This document shows, piece by piece, positions 5,406 to 7,954 of a stretch of 7,954 nucleotides of DNA. The DNA is taken from the NCBI GenBank assembly GCA_002407645.1, contig DHNU01000054.1, positions 1 through 7,954 on the forward strand. The letters run 5' to 3'. This DNA is from Ruminococcaceae bacterium UBA5408 (GTDB lineage: Bacteria; Bacillota; Clostridia; Oscillospirales; Acutalibacteraceae). Numbering within the stretch: position 1 is the first letter of the stretch; each line of letters begins with the position of its first letter. Made by a program: the position numbers and the translations under genes. Under the pieces are notes generated by a model. That model was not told the DNA's origin. It was given only the letters and a program-made list of their open reading frames with translations, and did not search any database.

Positions 5406-6875
5406 GTGAAAATAATCGGTATTACAAGACGCTGGCTTTTAAATAGCTTGGGGATAATACTGTTTATTTTAATAACCCTTATTCTTACTCTTTCTTTTGC
5501 TGTACACGGATATGTTTATAATGGAATTCAGACTGCTTTAAGCAGCCGCTCTGATGAACTTACAAATATGTTTGCCGGTTACGGCAGGAAATCTCCCGAA
5601 GAATTCAGTACAGCTGCAAGAAATTATGTTGAAAACTTTCCCAACAAAGAAAGTATGGAACTCATGGTATTCAACTCCAATGGTAAGGTTATTATTACAT
5701 CAATAGGTTTTGCACCGGATGAAAGCCAGCCAATGCCCGATTATGCACGCGCACACAACAGTAAAACAGGATATGCAAGTTGGACGGGAAGGCTTACAAG
5801 CGGCGAAAAAGTTATAGCCGTTACAAGGGTAATGCGCAATGACCAAGACAAATTTGTCGGTGCGATACGTTATGTTGTTTCTCTTCAGGAAGCTGACAAA
5901 CAAATACTTTTAATTATAAGTGCTCTGACTTTGGCGGGACTTGTTATTATATTATTTATAATTATTTCAAGCTGCTATTTTATGAAGTCGATTATTACGC
6001 CTATTAAGCAAATCGGCTCAACCGCAAAACGTATAGCTCAGGGTGATTTTAATGTAAGAATTCAAAAAACAAATGATGACGAAATAGGCCATCTGTGCGA
6101 CACCATTAATGATATGGCGGACGAACTCGGAGCTTCCGAAAAAATGAAAAATGACTTTATTTCTTCCGTTTCACATGAACTGCGTACCCCTCTTACTGCA
6201 ATTAAAGGATGGGCGGAAACTATGCAGGCAGGAGGAAACGACAAAGAAACGCTTGACCGGGGAATGGGTATAATTATTCACGAAACGGAACGCCTTTCGG
6301 GAATAGTTGAGGAACTTCTCGATTTTTCACGAATGCAGAGCGGCCGAATGACTCTCACTATGGACAAAATAGATATTCTTGCGGAACTCGGTGAAGCGGT
6401 ATATATGTTCAGCGAACGGGCTAAAACAGAAAATAAATATCTGCTTTATGAAGAACCGGGGATGCTGTCCCCTGTTTTGGGGGATATAAACCGGTTAAGA
6501 CAGGTGTTTGTAAATATTATTGATAATGCTCTCAAATATACAAATGAAGGCGGAACCGTAAATATTACTGCATCCGAAGCAGAAGGATATATCAGAGTTA
6601 TTATAAGCGATAACGGCTGCGGAATACCAGCCGAGCACCTTCCTAAAATCAAAAAGAAATTTTATAAAGCAAACCAGACTGTGCGTGGTTCGGGTATCGG
6701 TCTTGCGCTTGCAGACGAAATTATGACACTTCATTCAGGCAGACTTGATATTGAAAGCCATGAGAATATCGGTACTGCCGTAACAATTATAATTCCGACT
6801 TTACAAAGACTTGAAGATGATACAGAGCAGGAAACAGAAGTAAACGAAGAAAGGAACACTAAAGATAATGGGTAG
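5406..6875 (+). CDS. Membrane sensor histidine kinase (HAMP, HisKA, HATPase)
   Basis: A 489-residue sensor kinase, partner of the preceding regulator. Residues about 11-34 and 166-193 are membrane segments, enclosing an extracellular sensor of about 130 residues that resembles a single Cache/PAS-like fold (MELMVFNSNGKVIITS, then EKVIAVTRVM and FVGAIRYVVSL). A HAMP linker follows (about 194-246, ITPIKQIG and DDEIGHL). The H box SSVSHELRTPL contains the phosphorylated H257. The ATP domain has the N box VNIIDNALKY (N370, N374), the G1 box DNGCGIP (402-408) and the G2 box GSGIGLAL (428-435). The stretch between F box and G2 is short, and the usual IFERF-like F box reads IKKKF. A polar, acid-rich tail of about 20 residues ends the protein. 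The GTG start is chosen from GGGGAG at 5393. The 3' end overlaps the next gene by 8 bases. Confidence 0.95.
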   Translation: MKIIGITRRWLLNSLGIILFILITLILTLSFAVHGYVYNGIQTALSSRSDELTNMFAGYGRKSPEEFSTAARNYVENFPNKESMELMVFNSNGKVIITSIGFAPDESQPMPDYARAHNSKTGYASWTGRLTSGEKVIAVTRVMRNDQDKFVGAIRYVVSLQEADKQILLIISALTLAGLVIILFIIISSCYFMKSIITPIKQIGSTAKRIAQGDFNVRIQKTNDDEIGHLCDTINDMADELGASEKMKNDFISSVSHELRTPLTAIKGWAETMQAGGNDKETLDRGMGIIIHETERLSGIVEELLDFSRMQSGRMTLTMDKIDILAELGEAVYMFSERAKTENKYLLYEEPGMLSPVLGDINRLRQVFVNIIDNALKYTNEGGTVNITASEAEGYIRVIISDNGCGIPAEHLPKIKKKFYKANQTVRGSGIGLALADEIMTLHSGRLDIESHENIGTAVTIIIPTLQRLEDDTEQETEVNEERNTKDNG

Positions 6876-7836
6876 AGAAAATACAAAGTGCATAACCTCA
6901 ATTGGCGGTCAGGCGCTTGTTGAAGGAATATTAATGCGTGGCCCGAAAGTTACAGAAACGGCGGTTCGTTTGAGCGACGGAACAATTTCCACTAAACAGT
7001 TGGCAACAAGTTTCACGAAAGACAAATACCTGATTATGGGATTACCTATTTTCCGAGGAGTTGCCGCATTTATCGACTCCCTTTCAATAGGATATAAGGC
7101 TCTTTCATATTCTGTTGAAAAATCGGGACTTGACGACGAAGAAGAAATGACAAAATTTGATAAATGGGTTCAAAAAACATTCGGAGATAAAATGATGAAT
7201 GTTATAATGGTAATAAGTACAGTCATCGGAGTTTTGCTTGCGATTGGTTTGTTTTTTGTACTGCCTACATTTATCTTTAATTTAATACGCGACTTTGGTC
7301 CGGGAGTACAAATTGAGCCTTGGCGTTCCGTAGTAGAAGGCGCTATGCGAATTGCTATTTTTATACTATACATATATTTGTGTTCGCGTGTACCGGATAT
7401 TCACAGGCTTTTTCAATATCATGGTGCGGAACATAAGACGATATTTTGCTATGAAAATAACGAAGAACTGACTGTTGAGAATGTACGCCGCCACAGCAGA
7501 TTTCACCCGAGGTGCGGCACAAGCTTTTTGGTTATTATGCTGTTAATCGGCATTATTGTAGGATTTTTTATTCCTTTCGGAAATCCGTTTGTAAGAACAG
7601 CTGTAAAAATACTTTGTATTCCGCTTATTGTGGGTATAGGATACGAATTTATCCGTTTATGCGGACGTACTGATAACACATTTACGCATATAGTGTCAGC
7701 GCCGGGGCTTTGGGTTCAGCGTTTAACAACACAAGAACCCGATGACAGTATGATTGAAGTTGCAATAGAGGCTATGAAGAAAGTTATTCCTGAAAACGGT
7801 GAAGATAAAATTAAAGTACTGGATGGGGAAAACTAA
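6868..7836 (+). CDS. DUF1385 membrane protein (YqhQ-like)
   Basis: A 322-residue multi-pass membrane protein of the DUF1385 family (Bacillus YqhQ type), usual length for the family; biochemical role not established to my knowledge. The N-terminal signature SIGGQALVEGILMRGP is at 11-26. Hydrophobic segments lie at about 112-138, 158-175, 219-236 and 242-262. Between the second and third is the conserved HGAEHK (185-190) and HPRCGTSF (213-220); the His, Glu and Cys residues look like a metal or catalytic site. Near the end is APGLWVQRLTTQEP (278-291). The ATG lies inside the kinase gene (8-base overlap), with AGGA at 6852-6855 rather far (12 bases), so translation probably depends on ribosomes finishing the kinase. 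It is followed by prmC, the usual clostridial neighbour. Confidence 0.93.
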   Translation: MGRENTKCITSIGGQALVEGILMRGPKVTETAVRLSDGTISTKQLATSFTKDKYLIMGLPIFRGVAAFIDSLSIGYKALSYSVEKSGLDDEEEMTKFDKWVQKTFGDKMMNVIMVISTVIGVLLAIGLFFVLPTFIFNLIRDFGPGVQIEPWRSVVEGAMRIAIFILYIYLCSRVPDIHRLFQYHGAEHKTIFCYENNEELTVENVRRHSRFHPRCGTSFLVIMLLIGIIVGFFIPFGNPFVRTAVKILCIPLIVGIGYEFIRLCGRTDNTFTHIVSAPGLWVQRLTTQEPDDSMIEVAIEAMKKVIPENGEDKIKVLDGEN

Positions 7837-7954
7837 TGCAGTCCAAACTTACAATTGGCAAAACATACAGAGAAGGTAAAAAGATTTTATCCGAAGCAGG
7901 TAACGAGTGTGCCGCTTTTGATTCGGCATACCTATTTAAGAAAGCATTCGGATT
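7836..7954 (+). CDS. prmC: PrmC, release-factor glutamine methyltransferase (5' end only)
   Basis: Only the first 39 codons are in the window. PrmC methylates the Gln of the GGQ motif in peptide release factors RF1 and RF2 using S-adenosylmethionine. The visible piece, beginning MQSKLTIGKTYREG and continuing ILSEAG...AFDSAYLFKKAFG, matches the N-terminal helical release-factor-binding domain (a pattern of L..AG....DA..L), but the catalytic NPPY motif lies outside. The start shares one base with the DUF1385 stop (TAATG), with GGATGGGG upstream as ribosome site. The call rests partly on position: DUF1385 followed by prmC and then prfA is a common order in Clostridia. Confidence 0.75.
   Translation, partial: MQSKLTIGKTYREGKKILSEAGNECAAFDSAYLFKKAFG

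Noticed and set aside
6458..6472. GGGGA-N5-TCCCC stem-loop inside the kinase gene
   Set aside because: Short, inside a conserved reading frame, with no T-run; probably a chance result of codon choice.

Overview
The window looks like chromosomal DNA from a low-GC anaerobic Firmicute, most likely a gut-type Clostridia (Ruminococcaceae/Oscillospiraceae-like). The evidence is AT-rich coding with strong purine-rich Shine-Dalgarno sites, GTG starts, a Gram-positive lipoprotein, and the gene order DUF1385 (YqhQ-like) then prmC, which is a familiar clostridial arrangement. The organism assignment is an inference. I see no mobile element, CRISPR array, tRNA or rRNA.

The left part (1-3042) is transcribed leftward. 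An AraC-family regulator (2125-3042) ends in a strong intrinsic terminator. After it, probably from its own promoter, comes a tight two-gene unit: a nucleotidyltransferase of the glucose-1-phosphate uridylyltransferase type (1067-1990) and an N-acetylhexosamine 1-kinase (NahK)-like sugar kinase (1-1067, last few residues cut off by the window edge). The two genes share one base (TAATG). Together they would turn a free sugar, probably GlcNAc or GalNAc, into a sugar 1-phosphate and then an NDP-sugar, which is a salvage route.

The middle (3043-3293) is a divergent promoter region. Both outward promoters have an extended -10 (TGnTATAAT) and poor -35 boxes.

The right part (3294-7954) is one rightward operon with gaps of at most about 50 bases and no terminator. 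It encodes a lipoprotein with DxDxDxxxE (FG-GAP/VCBS-like) loops, an OmpR/PhoB-type response regulator, a membrane sensor histidine kinase, a DUF1385 membrane protein and the first 39 codons of prmC. The histidine kinase overlaps DUF1385 by 8 bases, and DUF1385 overlaps prmC by one base (TAATG). The arrangement suggests a three-part surface-sensing system (lipoprotein, kinase, regulator) placed at the head of a conserved DUF1385-prmC housekeeping cluster. The least explained part is what the lipoprotein senses and why it is linked to DUF1385.
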